From positions 209,292,715 to 209,356,714 of the forward strand of contig CM037877.1 of NCBI GenBank assembly GCA_021292165.1: a stretch of 64,000 nt of DNA, given 5' to 3'. Shown piece after piece: positions 32,258-42,923 of this stretch. The notes below the pieces were generated by a model. The model saw nothing but the letters and a program-made list of their open reading frames with translations, made no database searches and was not told the DNA's origin. This DNA is from Shinisaurus crocodilurus (Eukaryota > Chordata > Lepidosauria > Squamata > Shinisauridae). Numbering within the stretch: position 1 is the stretch's first letter; the number at the start of each line of letters is the position of its first letter. Position numbers and translations under genes: made by a program.

Positions 32258-32800
32258 GGAATTGAGTGTCTTTTAGATATGAGGAGCAGAGGTATGGGAG
32301 CATTATGGGAAACAAGAAGGGAAATATCACATCTATTGCCCATTGTAGTGTTGCTATCTGGGGAAAATACATTGTTTGGGAGGAAATATTTTCATATGCT
32401 ATGATTGCACCTTCGTTGAATAAAAGGCTCACATTGTCTGCAAAAACTTTTCATCTCTTTTCTGAAGGTGTCCTTTATGGGAGGAGTAGATTGGCTGCTG
32501 ATTGTTGGCAGCTAGTATAGATGAAGTCTTCTGAGTTGTATTGTCTGGGCCATCTTAGAGAATGCTTGAATAAGTTTGTGTTTTCTAGGAACCTCAATGA
32601 GATTATCATGGTGAGAGAAAGAAAAAATAGAGGCAAAGCCTGCCTGATCCATGGAGAGGCAAAACATCCTTTGTAGTTTGGGGGTATTTCTGGACCTGGC
32701 ACTGTTCTTGGAATCCCAAGTAGCAGCTGTGGCCCAGAGTAACTTCTATCAGCTTCAGCTAATATGCCAACTATGCCCGTAACTGGAAGATAGAGAACCA
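32258..32800. other. unassigned sequence
   Basis: No repeat or exon recognised. Confidence 0.3.
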
Positions 32801-32804
32801 TTAA

Positions 32805-33148
32805 CCCTGTTCAGGCATTCTTCTTACTGGTATCAATGAACACATGAGCAGAGTGCTCCAGCCTTGTCCACCCTCCTTGCATGTTTCTGTCGCCCTGTCC
32901 ATGTGGAGGGTGACTGTCTGAACAGGAGAGCCTTCTGTACCCATGGAGGGTCTCCAGGCAATCCAGGAGGCTGAAAAATCTGGGTCCTGGATCATGTGGA
33001 GAGCCTCCATGGATACAGGAGGTTCTCTTGTTCAGACCATCATCCTTCACGCATACAGGGCAATGGATGCCTGAACAGAGGGGGTGGGGCTGGATCGCTC
33101 CTCTCTTCATAGGTCCAGTGAAACCAGTAAGAAGAGCACCTGAACAGG
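32805..33148. mobile_element. ~344-bp palindromic MITE (CCCTGTTCAGG ends)
   Basis: Left CCCTGTTCAGGCATTCTTC and right GAAGAGCACCTGAACAGGG are inverted termini of about 26 bp including TTACTGG/CCAGTAA. Further inverted words lie inside (GTCTGAACAGGAGAGCC and GGTTCTCTTGTTCAGAC). TTAA precedes the left end, as in piggyBac insertions, but the right side reads CTAC. Superfamily left open. Confidence 0.6.
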
Positions 33149-33164
33149 GCTACTGTCAGCATTA

Positions 33165-33430
33165 ATCCTGTGCTAACTTCTAGATTAGATTGCTGCAATG
33201 CTCTCTATATAGGGCTACCTTTGAAAACCGCCCAAGAACTTCAGAATGCTGCCAATCAACTGTTAATGGATATACTTCAGCACACATATTTTGAGACATG
33301 TGCACTGCTTGACAAATTGTTTCCAAGCTCAATTCAAGGTACCATTTTTGGCATATAAAGCCATAAATTATCTGCGTCCTGAATATCTTGAGCAACATCC
33401 CCTCAAATATGGAACTCCCAACACTGAAGA
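33165..33430 (+). mobile_element. L2 LINE ORF fragment, heavily mutated
   Basis: The frame starting near 33170 reads LTSRLDCCNALYIGLPLKT, the L2 motif that in the 35.4 kb copy is SSRLDYCNALYVGLPLKT. After about 25 codons the frame decays. Later TAAATTATCTGCGTCCTG resembles the L2 YLRPE segment. Short and old. Confidence 0.8.
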
Positions 33431-33675
33431 TCTACCAGTGAGGCCTTGACAAAATATCATCTTGGGTGGAGGCCACATTTAGCAAATTGCCAATTTTTGT
33501 TGGCTGTTTACAGTAACTAGATTCCCTTTTGATACTGGATCATGGAGAGAAGGAAAAAGTAACCCACAGGCATTTAAAAACATACTCATAAACACAATGC
33601 AATAAGCAGGGGATGTTTTAAAAATCAAATAGGGGTGCAAATGCCCCATTCAGCTTTCCATACATAGGTTTGAGT

Positions 33676-34024
33676 CAGTGCCAGCTCCAGGTTTTTGAGG
33701 GCCCTTGGGCAAGACACCCTTACTCAGGGAGTCTTACTCCCACCGCTATTGTCACCAGCTTCTCTTGCTGCTCATCCTCTTCTTCATCCTTGCTTCCATG
33801 TGCTTGCTTGACAGGCAGAGAGCCAGTGAGCAAGCAGGTAGTGGTGTCTACAGCTCCTCCTTCTCACCATCACCATTGGTGGCACGAGAGGCAAATGGAC
33901 AACTCAAGCAGGTTGCAATTGGGAAGAGGAGGAGCAAATCCAGGAGGCTCTTGTCAATGGGCCCCTGCTGGGGTGTGGGTCCTCAGCAGGTGCCCGATCA
34001 TGCCTACCCTTGATGCCAGCCCTG
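33676..34024. mobile_element. hAT MITE (CAGTGCCAGCTCCAGG family)
   Basis: CAGTGCCAGCTCCAGGTTTT to TTGATGCCAGCCCTG. The flanks GTTTGAGT and CTTTGAGT match at 7 of 8 (33668-33675 and 34025-34032). Related to 27121 and 49757. Confidence 0.85.
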
Positions 34025-34032
34025 CTTTGAGT

Positions 34033-34860
34033 CGATCAGGGCCCTTCTTGTAGCCTGATGTGAGCAGGCTGCAAGCAGGCCAGGGCCTGCCTGAGTTGAT
34101 TCTCGAATACCTACCTCTGCCACCCTTGCAGCCTTTCCCCTGCCCCCCAAAGGCTCAGCTCAGCAGTACCTGTGGCAGTGGGTGGAGTACCAAGTCCCCA
34201 GAAAAGAATCCATTCCCACAAGGGGAAGGGACTGTCACTGTGTTTAGTTGAACTACACACTACAAAGGGGGGAAACTCAACAGTGGGATGCTGTTTTCAG
34301 CAAAGGGGTTGTGTTTCTGATAATGTGTAGGTCTGTCCAAAGAAATCTTCTGGTTTCTTAAAGGACAGCTCAGCCTGTCTTCTAGCACATGTTCTTGCTA
34401 AAGTTCAAAATAATGTAGCACAGGAGTCTAACTCTTCTTGAAGACTGCTTATAAAGAATTTATATCGCTCCACTGTTTCATGACACTTTGGGAAACAGTA
34501 CACCTCTGTAGCTGCCATCAAAGCTGACAATGTTGAGACAGTGTCACTATATATCTTTCTACTACCCTGTTCTGCAGAAAGATATAGGGCCAGTTCAGGC
34601 ATTTTTAAACTGCTCTACATAGAACTGCCTCATGGACACCACCACATTGGGAAAAATCCAGCATCTGCTACATAACATCCAAGGATACAGGTGCCACTTC
34701 TTGGTGGCAAATATATACATACATACCTGGTCCACAACCATTCTACTGATATGCTAGCTAGCCAGCTATTGATATCCTGTTAACCCTTCACCTTCCCATA
34801 TCACTGATGGGCTCTGAGTTCAGGTTACAATGGACTGTTGTTGCTTACCTAGCCATACCC
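34033..34860. other. unassigned sequence
   Basis: No gene or repeat assignment. Confidence 0.35.
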
Positions 34861-34861
34861 C

Positions 34862-34935
34862 ACATTCATTCATTTCTTTGCTACATTTATATCCTGCCTT
34901 TCCTCCAAAGAACCCAAGATGATGTATATTATCTT
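34862..34935 (-). repeat. retroposon tail fragment
   Basis: TTCATTCATTTCTTTGCTAC, ATTTATATCCTGCC and AAAGAACCCAAGATG resemble the complement of a SINE/LINE tail (GGCAGGATATAAAT). Too short to name. Confidence 0.45.
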
Positions 34936-34944
34936 ATAAACCAA

Positions 34945-35032
34945 CACACAGCGTTCAGACAATGCACTAAGCCACTCTGCCTCTTAACTTACTGAGGTTT
35001 AGCATGTTGTGCGAACCCAGTCAACTTCAGTA
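34945..35032. repeat. partial copy of palindromic MITE (43-kb family)
   Basis: GCGTTCAGACAATGCACTAA, CCACTCTGCCTCTTAAC and TAGCATGTTGTGCGAACCCA match 43165-43240. Only the right half remains. Confidence 0.7.
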
Positions 35033-35162
35033 AAGAACTAGGAGATTGTCCTAGATTCTTGAGAGCTGTGGTCTATTTTCTTGCCTTCTGGAATAAAGAG
35101 ACTGCTGTGCTGATCCTGCCTGGGCCAAAGCTGCTTTGCAGGCTTGGTGCTAGGTACGAAAA

Positions 35163-35382
35163 GATAGAAGCATAAGAATCTGCCTTGTACTGAGTCAGGC
35201 CCTTGGTCCATCTAGCCTAGTATTGCTGACACTGACTGGCAGCAGCAGCTCTCCAGGGTTTCAGGCAGGATTAATTCCTAGCCCTACCTGGAGATGCTGC
35301 CGGGGACTGAACCTGGGACCTTCTGCATACAATGCAGATGCTCCACCACTGAGCCACAGCCCCTCCCTTCCAGAGCTCAGGC
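35163..35382 (-). mobile_element. tRNA-like SINE with CR1-B-like tail
   Basis: On the minus strand the head reads GGGGCTGTGGCTCAGTGG (A box) and CCCAGGTTCAGTCCCCGG (B box), followed by a body with GGAGAGCTGCTGCTGCCAG. The tail CTAGATGGACCAAGGGCC... ends ATTCTTATGCTTC and resembles the CR1-B end at 11298-11340 (CTAGATGGACCTTTGGTCTG). It is a SINE family different from Sauria, with a different tRNA head and a different LINE tail. Confidence 0.8.
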
Positions 35383-35425
35383 CCACAAGGGGGGGGGGAA
35401 CATACAAATTTGCATATGCTAACAT

Positions 35426-37036
35426 ATGCAAATATATAGGTTATGTATATGTTCTGATGCAAATATATGCAAATATATATGTTCTGATGAAGTGGACAAG
35501 GTGCTTTCATCTGTGAGGCCGACCACCTGCTTGCTTGACCCTTGCCCATCCTGGCTCATCATGAGCTGCAGGGAGAGACTGGGTGAGGGGATCAAGGCGG
35601 TGGTGAATGCCTCCCTCGAGGAGGGAGTGATGCCATCAGCCCTCAAGGAGGCAGTAATAAGACCGCTTCTAAAGAAGCCCTCCTTGGATCCCCAGGATTT
35701 AAACAACTTTCGCCCAGTCTCCAATTTACCATTTCTGGGCAAGGTGATCGAGCGGGTGGTGGGTGCTCAGTTGAAGGCACACTTGGATGAAGCCGATTAT
35801 TTGGATCCGTGCCAGTCGGGCTTCAGGTCTGGACATGGGACGGAGACGGCCTTGGTCGCCTTGGTGGATGATATGAGGAGGGCTTTGGATAGGGGCGAAT
35901 GCTCCTTTCTAGTCCTCCTCGATCTCTCGGCGGCTTTTGATACCGTTGACCACGGTATCCTCCTGGACAGTCTGGAGGGGTTGGGCTTAGGAGGCACTGT
36001 ATTGCAGTGGTTCCGGTCCTTCCTCTCTGGAAGGTATCAGAGGGTAGTTCTCGGGGAGGAGGCTTCGGACCCTCGGCTGCTCACTTGTGGAGTGCCGCAG
36101 GGTTCCATCCTCTCCCCGATGTTATTCAACATCTACCTCAAGCCGCTGGGAGCTATCATCAGGAGGTTTGGGGTGCAGTGTCATCAGTATGCGGATGACA
36201 CGCAGCTCTACCTCTGTTTTAAGTCCTCACCGAGGTTGGCCGTTGAAACCCTGTCCAAGTGCCTGGAGTCAGTGGCTGGCTGGATGGGAAGGAATATGCT
36301 GAAGCTGAACCCCGACAAGACCGAGGTACTTCTGGTGGGGGACAAGGGAAGGTTAGGGGATGTTGACCTGGTGCTGAATGGGGTACATCTACCCCTGAAG
36401 GACCAGGTCCGCAGCTTGGGGGTCATTCTAGACTCCCAGCTGTCCATGGAGGCTCAGGTGGCAGCTGTGAGCCGGGCGGCGCTGTATCAACTCCATCTGA
36501 TACGGCAGCTGCGCCCCTGCCTTCCTAATCACCTGCTCCCATCAGTGGTTCATGCCTTGGTCTCCTCTCGCCTAGACTACTGTAATGCGCTCTACGTGGG
36601 GTTACCCTTGAAGACGGTCCGGAAGCTTCAGCTGGTACAGAACGCGGCGGCTCGCCTGATTAAGGGCAGCCGCCGGCGTGATCACATCACGCCAGTGCTT
36701 AAAGAGTTGCACTGGCTACCAGTTGCTTGCCGAGCCGAATTCAAGGTGTTGGTTTTGACCTTTAAAACCCTACACGGCTCCGGCCCAGCTTATCTCAAGG
36801 AGCGCCTCCAGCAACATCAAGTAGGCCGCTCAACAAGGTCTGCCACGGACGGCCTTCTCCTTATCCCATCAGCCAGAGCAGCCAGGCTGGTGGGGACTAG
36901 GAAGAGGGCCTTCTCTGTGGCGGCCCCCACATTATGGAACTCCCTCCCTAGTGACCTTCGCCATGCCCCCTCCGTGATGAGCTTCCGCCGTGCATTAAAA
37001 ACATGGCTGTTCAGGCGGGAATATGGGGTGGGTTAG
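35426..37036 (+). CDS. L2-type LINE reverse transcriptase (536-codon open frame, 5'-truncated)
   Basis: This is the longest and cleanest ORF in the window. The first about 21 codons come from AT-rich flanking DNA. L2 homology starts at DEVDKVLSS. The RT motifs are in order: FRPVSNLP at residues 95-102, LDLSAAFDTVDH at 165-176 (first catalytic Asp), GVPQGS at 222-227, the YADD active site at 255-258, then LNPDKTEVLLVG, LVSSRLDYCNALYVGLPLKT, HWLPV, VLTFKTLHG and AFSVAAPTLWNSLP, ending at the C-terminus. All catalytic residues are intact. The N-terminal endonuclease is missing, so it cannot be an autonomous element. Higher GC than its surroundings and no stops indicate a recent copy. Confidence 0.9.
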   Translation: MQIYRLCICSDANICKYICSDEVDKVLSSVRPTTCLLDPCPSWLIMSCRERLGEGIKAVVNASLEEGVMPSALKEAVIRPLLKKPSLDPQDLNNFRPVSNLPFLGKVIERVVGAQLKAHLDEADYLDPCQSGFRSGHGTETALVALVDDMRRALDRGECSFLVLLDLSAAFDTVDHGILLDSLEGLGLGGTVLQWFRSFLSGRYQRVVLGEEASDPRLLTCGVPQGSILSPMLFNIYLKPLGAIIRRFGVQCHQYADDTQLYLCFKSSPRLAVETLSKCLESVAGWMGRNMLKLNPDKTEVLLVGDKGRLGDVDLVLNGVHLPLKDQVRSLGVILDSQLSMEAQVAAVSRAALYQLHLIRQLRPCLPNHLLPSVVHALVSSRLDYCNALYVGLPLKTVRKLQLVQNAAARLIKGSRRRDHITPVLKELHWLPVACRAEFKVLVLTFKTLHGSGPAYLKERLQQHQVGRSTRSATDGLLLIPSARAARLVGTRKRAFSVAAPTLWNSLPSDLRHAPSVMSFRRALKTWLFRREYGVG

Positions 37037-37043
37037 GTTTTTA
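35470..37043 (+). mobile_element. L2 LINE copy lacking 5' end and 3' UTR
   Basis: The L2 sequence is bordered on both sides by the 13-mer ATGCAAATATATG (35457-35469 and 37044-37056). Within about 20 bp after the stop the sequence changes to AT-rich DNA. The L2 3' UTR present in the copy at 51300-51500 is absent. The left flank carries further tandem variants of ATGCAAATATAT and GTTCTGATG, so the 13-mers may be a target duplication or pre-existing microsatellite-like units. Confidence 0.65.
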
Positions 37044-37056
37044 ATGCAAATATATG

Positions 37057-38007
37057 TGCATAATTAGAAATAATTACTATCATTTAAATTTTATAGACGT
37101 CAAGCTAATTAACCTCTTGCTTGTTTTCATTGCAGAACTGTGCAATGACCCAAATTGTGCTTGCTTAATACTTACCCTTGATGCGCCCACACTTTTCCTT
37201 GGTCTTTCAGGCCCAAATCCAGATGGGGAGGAAGAAGTGCCTGGGACCAGCAAAGAGCTGTAGGGCACCTCAAATATTTACTGATTAATTGCAAACTGAA
37301 CATGGCACACTGGCAAGGGAGTGTGTGGGAATGAACTGTAGAGTATAATAACCCATGCTCTTAGGCTGAAAAATTACACAAGTACTAGGGAGTAACCCCC
37401 ATTAAACAGAGTGGGATTTACTTCTGAGTAATTCCCCACTCACTCTTCCCCCTCCCCATCACCAACAAGCACAATAGCACTGGACAGAGACCTCAAGACT
37501 GGAGGACCATGCTTTGCTGCTCCTGGCCCACACCAGCTGATGAGGCAGAGAGAGCTGCTGCCAAAGGTGACTCCTCATTTTATTTCAAATACTTTGTTTT
37601 GGTAATTTCTAGGATTCTAGAATACTTTTATTTTTTACAGCTCTTGGGTTCTAACTTCTGGAAATCCTAAAATCTACATCAAATGTTGCAATACTGAGTT
37701 CCTAGCCACCTCATCATCATATAACCCTTAAAGTACCAAAGCATACAGTTGGATACCTTTATTAGGACCAAACAAACTTCCTAAAAAAGGTACTATTCCA
37801 ACTGTGGATTTGGGTTTTTTTTTTAATTACTCATGGACCAGCATGGCTACCTTTGTTTTTGGTTGTTTGTTTTTTAAATTACCAAAGTTATCAATCCCCA
37901 GGTTTCTCTCTAGATCCAGATATTGGAACTATCTTCAGGGTGGATAAGGCAAGTTGCAGCAGAGAAAGGAGAAAAGCAAAGAGGAAGGAGAGAGATAATG
38001 AGATGGA
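37057..38007. other. unassigned sequence
   Basis: A short repeat-like fragment at 37405-37435 (GAGTGGGATTTACTTCTGAG) belongs to the short MITE family. The rest is unassigned. Confidence 0.35.
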
Positions 38008-38110
38008 TATTTATTTATTTATTTATTTAAGTTATTTATATACTGCTTTTCAGACTGACCTCACAAAGTAGTTTACATGAAATTATTAAAACAATAAAAA
38101 TCAATAAAAT
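38008..38110 (-). mobile_element. L2-type tail fragment
   Basis: ATTTATTTATTTATTTAAG, TATATACTGCTTTTCAGACTG and CACAAAGTAGTTTAC fit the complement of an L2 tail, similar to 18545 and 42195. Confidence 0.55.
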
Positions 38111-38511
38111 TATGCAAAAAAGACAAACAAGAATTTGTCTTGGAGAAGCTGATTCTTGTCCTTCCTCTCATGGCAACATGGGAGTCTTCGTGCCAGTGGT
38201 GCCACCCTCCACTGGGTCTTGGGAACTGGGGCAGGTCTACATTGCCCATAAATCCCCACATATAATCCCCACACCTGCTGACTTTCACAGAGGGCGTGAC
38301 TCATCCATGGCCATTCTCTTCTGAGCAAAATTCTGTGGGGCAACTTTGCCTTGATCCTAGAATGAGGGGACCTGGGGGGAAACAACTACCTGCTGTTTTC
38401 CCTCCAGCACTGCCCCATGCCTCCAAGATGGCTCTCTTCTATTTTGCCCCATGTCTCAAACAGGGTGGCCTGCTAGATCTTGGAGCTTGGCTCAAGGACT
38501 GGAGTTGTTGG
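38111..38511. other. unassigned sequence
   Basis: No assignment. Confidence 0.3.
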
Positions 38512-38676
38512 CAGGGCCGGTGCTACCATTAGGCCAACTAGGCAGCTGCCTAGGGCGCAGGGCTAAAGGGGGCGCCAGAAACGCCTTGAAAAAAATACAG
38601 CACTCTCAAGTGGGAAGGGGGGGGCGCTAAATATCTGATCTTGCCTAGGGCACCAAACTGCCTTGCACCGGTCCTG
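38512..38676. mobile_element. hAT MITE (CAGGGCCGGTGC family)
   Basis: CAGGGCCGGTGCTACCATTA to TTGCACCGGTCCTG. GTTGTTGG flanks exactly on both sides (38504-38511 and 38677-38684). Confidence 0.95.
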
Positions 38677-38824
38677 GTTGTTGGTGCAGGTTTAGGGCTC
38701 TCCAGCCTCTCAAAGAATGGCCTGACTCACCTCTAAAATTAAATTACATTTGCTTGACCAAACCATGGCTGTTCTCTTCCAAGCAAAGTTATGTGGGATA
38801 CCTTTGAGGTATCATAGAACAGGG

Positions 38825-39455
38825 GAATGATGGAATTATAGAGGTGGAAGGGGCCATTGAGGCCATTAGGTCCAACCCCCTGTTCAGTGCAGAAATCTAG
38901 TTTCAAGCATAGCTGATGGATGGCTCTCCAGTCTTTGCTTGAATACCTCCAGTGACAGAACGCCCAACACCTCCCTAGGCAGTTCATTCTATTCTCGGAC
39001 TGCTGTGACTGTTAGGACATTATTCCATCCTGAAGTTCAATTGAAATATGTCCTCATGTAATTTAAGCTCACTATTTTGTGTCTTGGATTACAGAGAACA
39101 GGTTGTGGCCGTCTTTTGTGTGACAACCCTTTAGGTACTTGGAAAGCACTATCATATCCCACCCCTCAGTCTTTTCTTCTCAAGGCTAAACAATACCCCC
39201 TTCCTTCTATCTTTCCTTGTAGGACTGCATTTCTAGTTTCCTGATAATTTTTGTTGCCCTTCTCTTAGCTCATTCCAGTTTATCTGAATCCTTCTTCAAG
39301 TGTGGTGTCCAAAGCTGGACAGAATATTCAAGGTGAGGTCTGACTAGCACAGAAGGCAATGGGACTATCACTTCCTGTAATTTTAAAATTAAACTTCTAT
39401 TGAAGCAACCTAAAATTGCATTTGCCTTCTTTGCATAGAATTTGATACTCAAAGA
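38825..39455 (-). mobile_element. CR1 LINE (subfamily A) 3' end, inverted
   Basis: GGAATTATAGAGGTGGAAGG and CCAACCCCCTGTTCAGTGC are the complement of the CR1 tail. 39270-39452 on the minus strand reads KKANAILGCFNRS, LVRPHLEYSVQLWTPHLKK and DSDKLE, the same segment as at 14200-14370. Stops and indels break the rest. Older than the 14-kb copy. Confidence 0.88.
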
Positions 39456-39782
39456 CTCTCTTAGCTTCTACAATGGCTGTCCTCAAGCATCTGCCTCTGA
39501 GGACTCTTCAGTTTCAGATAGCCTCTCACTGCTTTAGCTGCCACCCCCCATCTGGGGCCCATACCTCCACGAGCCCTAGGAGAGATGGCTCAGACTGCGT
39601 GGGCATCCCAGGAGTTGCTCTCCCCTGGTGCTTTCTGGAGGTTTATCCACTTCTCCTCTGTGCCCCATTGATTTGGCTCTTAAGGACACCATCTCTGTGT
39701 CCAGTTCAGCCTGTGAGGGTGGGGAGAGAGGTCTACTTGGGGGGGGGGTCTCCCACACACCCACTGGGCACAAAACATACTT

Positions 39783-41126
39783 GAGTAGTGAAAATGGCTA
39801 CCTCACATCAAACTCCAAGCCCTGCACCTCATTCAACTGTGACAGATGGTTAACTCCACCCCTACCAGATGTCCAACCCCATCCCTGGAAGTCGCACCTG
39901 TGGAATTCCTGCCCTGCTAGGAGGGATCACCAGATGGGGGTCATTTGACTCCTCCATGTACTCACCATGCCACCGTGGGCCAATAGGAAGAGGGTTAAAC
40001 CCCTGCCATACACATGGGGAACTTCTAGTGACCACACGGGGATCATTTCTAACCCCATGCCCAGAAGTCCGACCTCCAGAAGTCCTGCCTGGGATGGAGG
40101 GATCTCTCGGATGAGGGATTCTGCTAAGTAAAGTTAACTTAAAACTCTCTGTCTACAAAGAAGATCATGCTCTTTTCTGCCTCTCTCTACATGACTCCTG
40201 ATAATTCTGTGTACTTTGTTGCTTGAACTGTGACTGTATTCTACATCTCAAATGGGGATTAATGATACAGAGTCCACCTTACAAGGGTGTTGTTAACTAT
40301 GAAAATAATGACAAGCTTGCTCGATTCAATTTGATTGAGGTCTTGCTTTGTAGAAATATACTTTTTTGGAAATCTGAACAGGATTTTAAATGTGACTAGG
40401 GTGAAAGGGCCAGATTACATGTAAGCTTCTAATAGCTGTTAAATAGGTTCTCTAAACAAGACTGCTCTTCTGCAGAAAAAGTTTTTTAAAAAGAGGTGCT
40501 TGTTGCTTCACTTCAGAACATGTCTGGGCAAGAAAAAATGGCTGCCTCCATCAAATCTGGCTATGCCTTTTCGGCTTGGCTAGTACAGAAGGATATTTGG
40601 GGCAGGGGGACTCTATTGGTCTGTGGAATGACAGGGCGTGACAGGGTCCCAGTTTCCTGACCAATCAAGTAAGGGGTTGGAAATGACCCCTGTGGAGTCA
40701 TTTCTGCCCCTGTGTATGGCAGCTCTCTATAACCTCTTCCTCTGGGGCCATGAAGGCATGAGGAGTTCATAGATGGGTCATATAAGCCCATCAGATAATC
40801 CCTCCATCTGGGACAGGATAGGACTTTCAGAGGTGAGATTTCTGGGGAAGAGGTGGAAAATGACCCCTGCATGGTCACTTCCTGTCTGAACATGCATGGC
40901 AGGGGTCTAAACCATCTTCTTATTGGTCCAGAGTGGCATGATGAGTTCGTAGAGGCATCGCATGTCCCCCATCAGGTGATGCCTCCATCCGGGGCAGGAA
41001 TTCCAGTGGTGGGATTTCCAGGGATGGGGTGGGACTTCTGGCATGGGTGGTGCTAAACCACCGGTCACATTTGAATAAGGAGCAGGACTTAGAGTTTAAT
41101 GTGAGGTAGCCTTTTTCAATACTCAC
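39783..41126. repeat. ~1.3-kb foldback element with ~350-480-bp inverted arms
   Basis: The left arm (about 39783-40130) and right arm (about 40640-41126) are inverted copies. GGCTACCTCACATCAAACTC at 39796 is answered by GAGTTTAATGTGAGGTAGCC at 41091. CCATCCCTGGAAGTCGC and CACCAGATGGGGG likewise have inverted partners (CCAGGGATGGGGTGGG, CCCCCATCAGGTGATG). Each arm contains diverged tandem units of about 175 bp built on a C-CC-GAAGTCC-ACC-C pattern. The centre continues into sequence shared with 18210-18425. No ORF of known type. Superfamily unknown. Confidence 0.7.
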
Positions 41127-41461
41127 TTGACCTCAGCTCTCCGTTCTCCCACTACAGGTTCACCAGAGTCCAAGTTTAAGCACCTTTCCTTGTGCTAGAG
41201 TCTCGGGGCTAGAGTCCAGGAGGAATGATGGAGATGTTTCCATGAGCTGCATGAGAAGAGGGCTTTTGCTTTTCAATTCTTCCCCTGAAGCTTCAGGAAT
41301 GGGCGTGTCCTGGCTTGTCAGGATGAGCCGGGGAAGCTGTCTGCACACAGTGCTCAGTGGGTTGACCTAAATTTCCTCCTGCCCTCAGAATAGGTGTGAC
41401 AGACACGCCATTGCGAAATCAATCATCTGTCTTGCAAAGGAAATGAGCCATTATTTCTGAG

Positions 41462-41463
<2 letters not shown>
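41127..41463. other. unassigned sequence
   Basis: No repeat recognised. 41395-41462 has no low-complexity content and could be part of a conserved element. Unproven. Confidence 0.3.

Positions 41464-41500
<37 letters not shown>
41464..41500. repeat. (GT)n microsatellite
   Basis: About 17 GT units followed by GCGCATGCACACAC. Confidence 0.95.
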
Positions 41501-41501
<1 letters not shown>

Positions 41502-42194
41502 ATGCACACACATGTATGATCATGTTGTGTTGTAACAGCACCTCTTGTGCCACTCTTGCCTTGCCTCGGGTTTTTCTCTCAGGTTGGGTGACAGTGGTGC
41601 TGTTAGGCAGTTTTGGACTCTGGACTTAATGAAAATAATGTGCAGACTATGGAAGGAAAGGTGGCAATCTCTCCTCTAGTTTAAAAGGCTGGTGCCTTCA
41701 TACTACACTTCCTGTTAGTCTGCTAAGGGAGTGAGTCCTAAAGTCTCCTAGTAACTGCAAGGCTACTGAGTTCAGAGGGAAGAAGCGGGCTTGTATTAAG
41801 GCAGATGATGGCAATTGGGGTAGCTCTAAAGATCCAGGCCACAGCTCAGAAGATCTGGGGCCCATGCCCAGGTGGTCCTCCTTAACACCACCCATGCCAC
41901 TTTGCACTGAGTTGCTGAGAGACTGGTTTTTCAAGGAGTGAGGACCCAGTGTACAGACTGGGATCTGGTAGCTGCTACAGAGCTGGAGTCTGGTGGCTGG
42001 TGGCCTCCTGAGACAGTGCTAAGAGTGACTATACTTTGCTATCATTTGTAACTGCTATGAGACTTTGGTTTGGGATGTTTGTGACCAATCCATCCATGGA
42101 CATATGAGGCTAGATTCTTCCCTTGTGCATAGCTAGTTTCTGCTAACGCAAGGTCATTTGCACTAGCAGATTAACACCATTGTATATTGCTCTA
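41501..42194. other. unassigned sequence
   Basis: No assignment. Confidence 0.3.
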
Positions 42195-42310
42195 TGTTTG
42201 TTTATTATACTTTTTACCTGCCCAATAACCCAAGTTCTCTGGACAGTGTACAAAGCATTAACAACATGAAACAGAAACATTGTTTATATAAATATAAACA
42301 ATAAAACAAT
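42195..42310 (-). mobile_element. L2-type tail fragment
   Basis: TTTATTATACTTTTTACCTG, CCCAAGTTCTCTGGACAG and GTGTACAAAGCATTAACAAC match the pattern of the other L2 tail complements. Confidence 0.5.
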
Positions 42311-42328
42311 GACTGTGTTCATACACCA

Positions 42329-42372
42329 CTTTAAACCCACAGAGGTTCTGAAACCCCTGTGGGTTTAAAGTT
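42329..42372. repeat. short hairpin
   Basis: CTTTAAACCCACAGAGG and CCCCTGTGGGTTTAAAG are inverted around a 10-nt loop. Preceded by GTGTTCATACACC, which resembles the ends of the palindromic GTTCACACA family. Confidence 0.75.
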
Positions 42373-42807
42373 GCATGGGCCCCCGAGGAATGATCGGGCA
42401 CAGCAAGATTCCCTGGCCATCTCTGCTGCTCTCTTCCCTCATTGGTCCTCCCTCAGGTATCCCAGGGGGCACCACAGAAGCACCAAGCCCCCCCCCAAGC
42501 TGTCATTTGCACTAACCCCCCTCCCCTGCCACCGGGGATTCCCTCTGGTTTTGCCACTTCCCGAGGTGCTATCAATTTGGGGTAAATGGCAAAACTGAAG
42601 GGACAGTTGAGGCTTCACAGCACCCTCCAAAAACCCTGGGGATCCTGCATAGAAGGGGGGAAATTGAGGGGGTGTCCCCCCAAACACCCTTTTTTGCAGG
42701 ATCTTGGGGTTGGGGGGGGGGCTTGTGCCTCTGGGTTATCCACACTTGGGAACATGAGGGCAGCCCAGGGGCACATGAGGCCCCCCACCTTTTTAAAATA
42801 TATATAC

Positions 42808-42923
42808 AAGAAATAGGTAGCAGTGGTCTACAAAGTTTCAATTTGGCATGAGCACTATATCCATTCAGGCAAGTGTCCATGCCAAATTGGAACTTTGTAG
42901 CCCATTGCTAACGAACGATTTCT
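42808..42923. repeat. 116-bp imperfect palindrome
   Basis: GTCTACAAAGTTTCAATTTG with GGCATG pairs with CATGCC and AAATTGGAACTTTGTAG. The outer parts AAGAAAT and ATTTCTT also pair. Arms of about 50 bp and a 20-nt loop. Probable MITE remnant. Confidence 0.65.
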
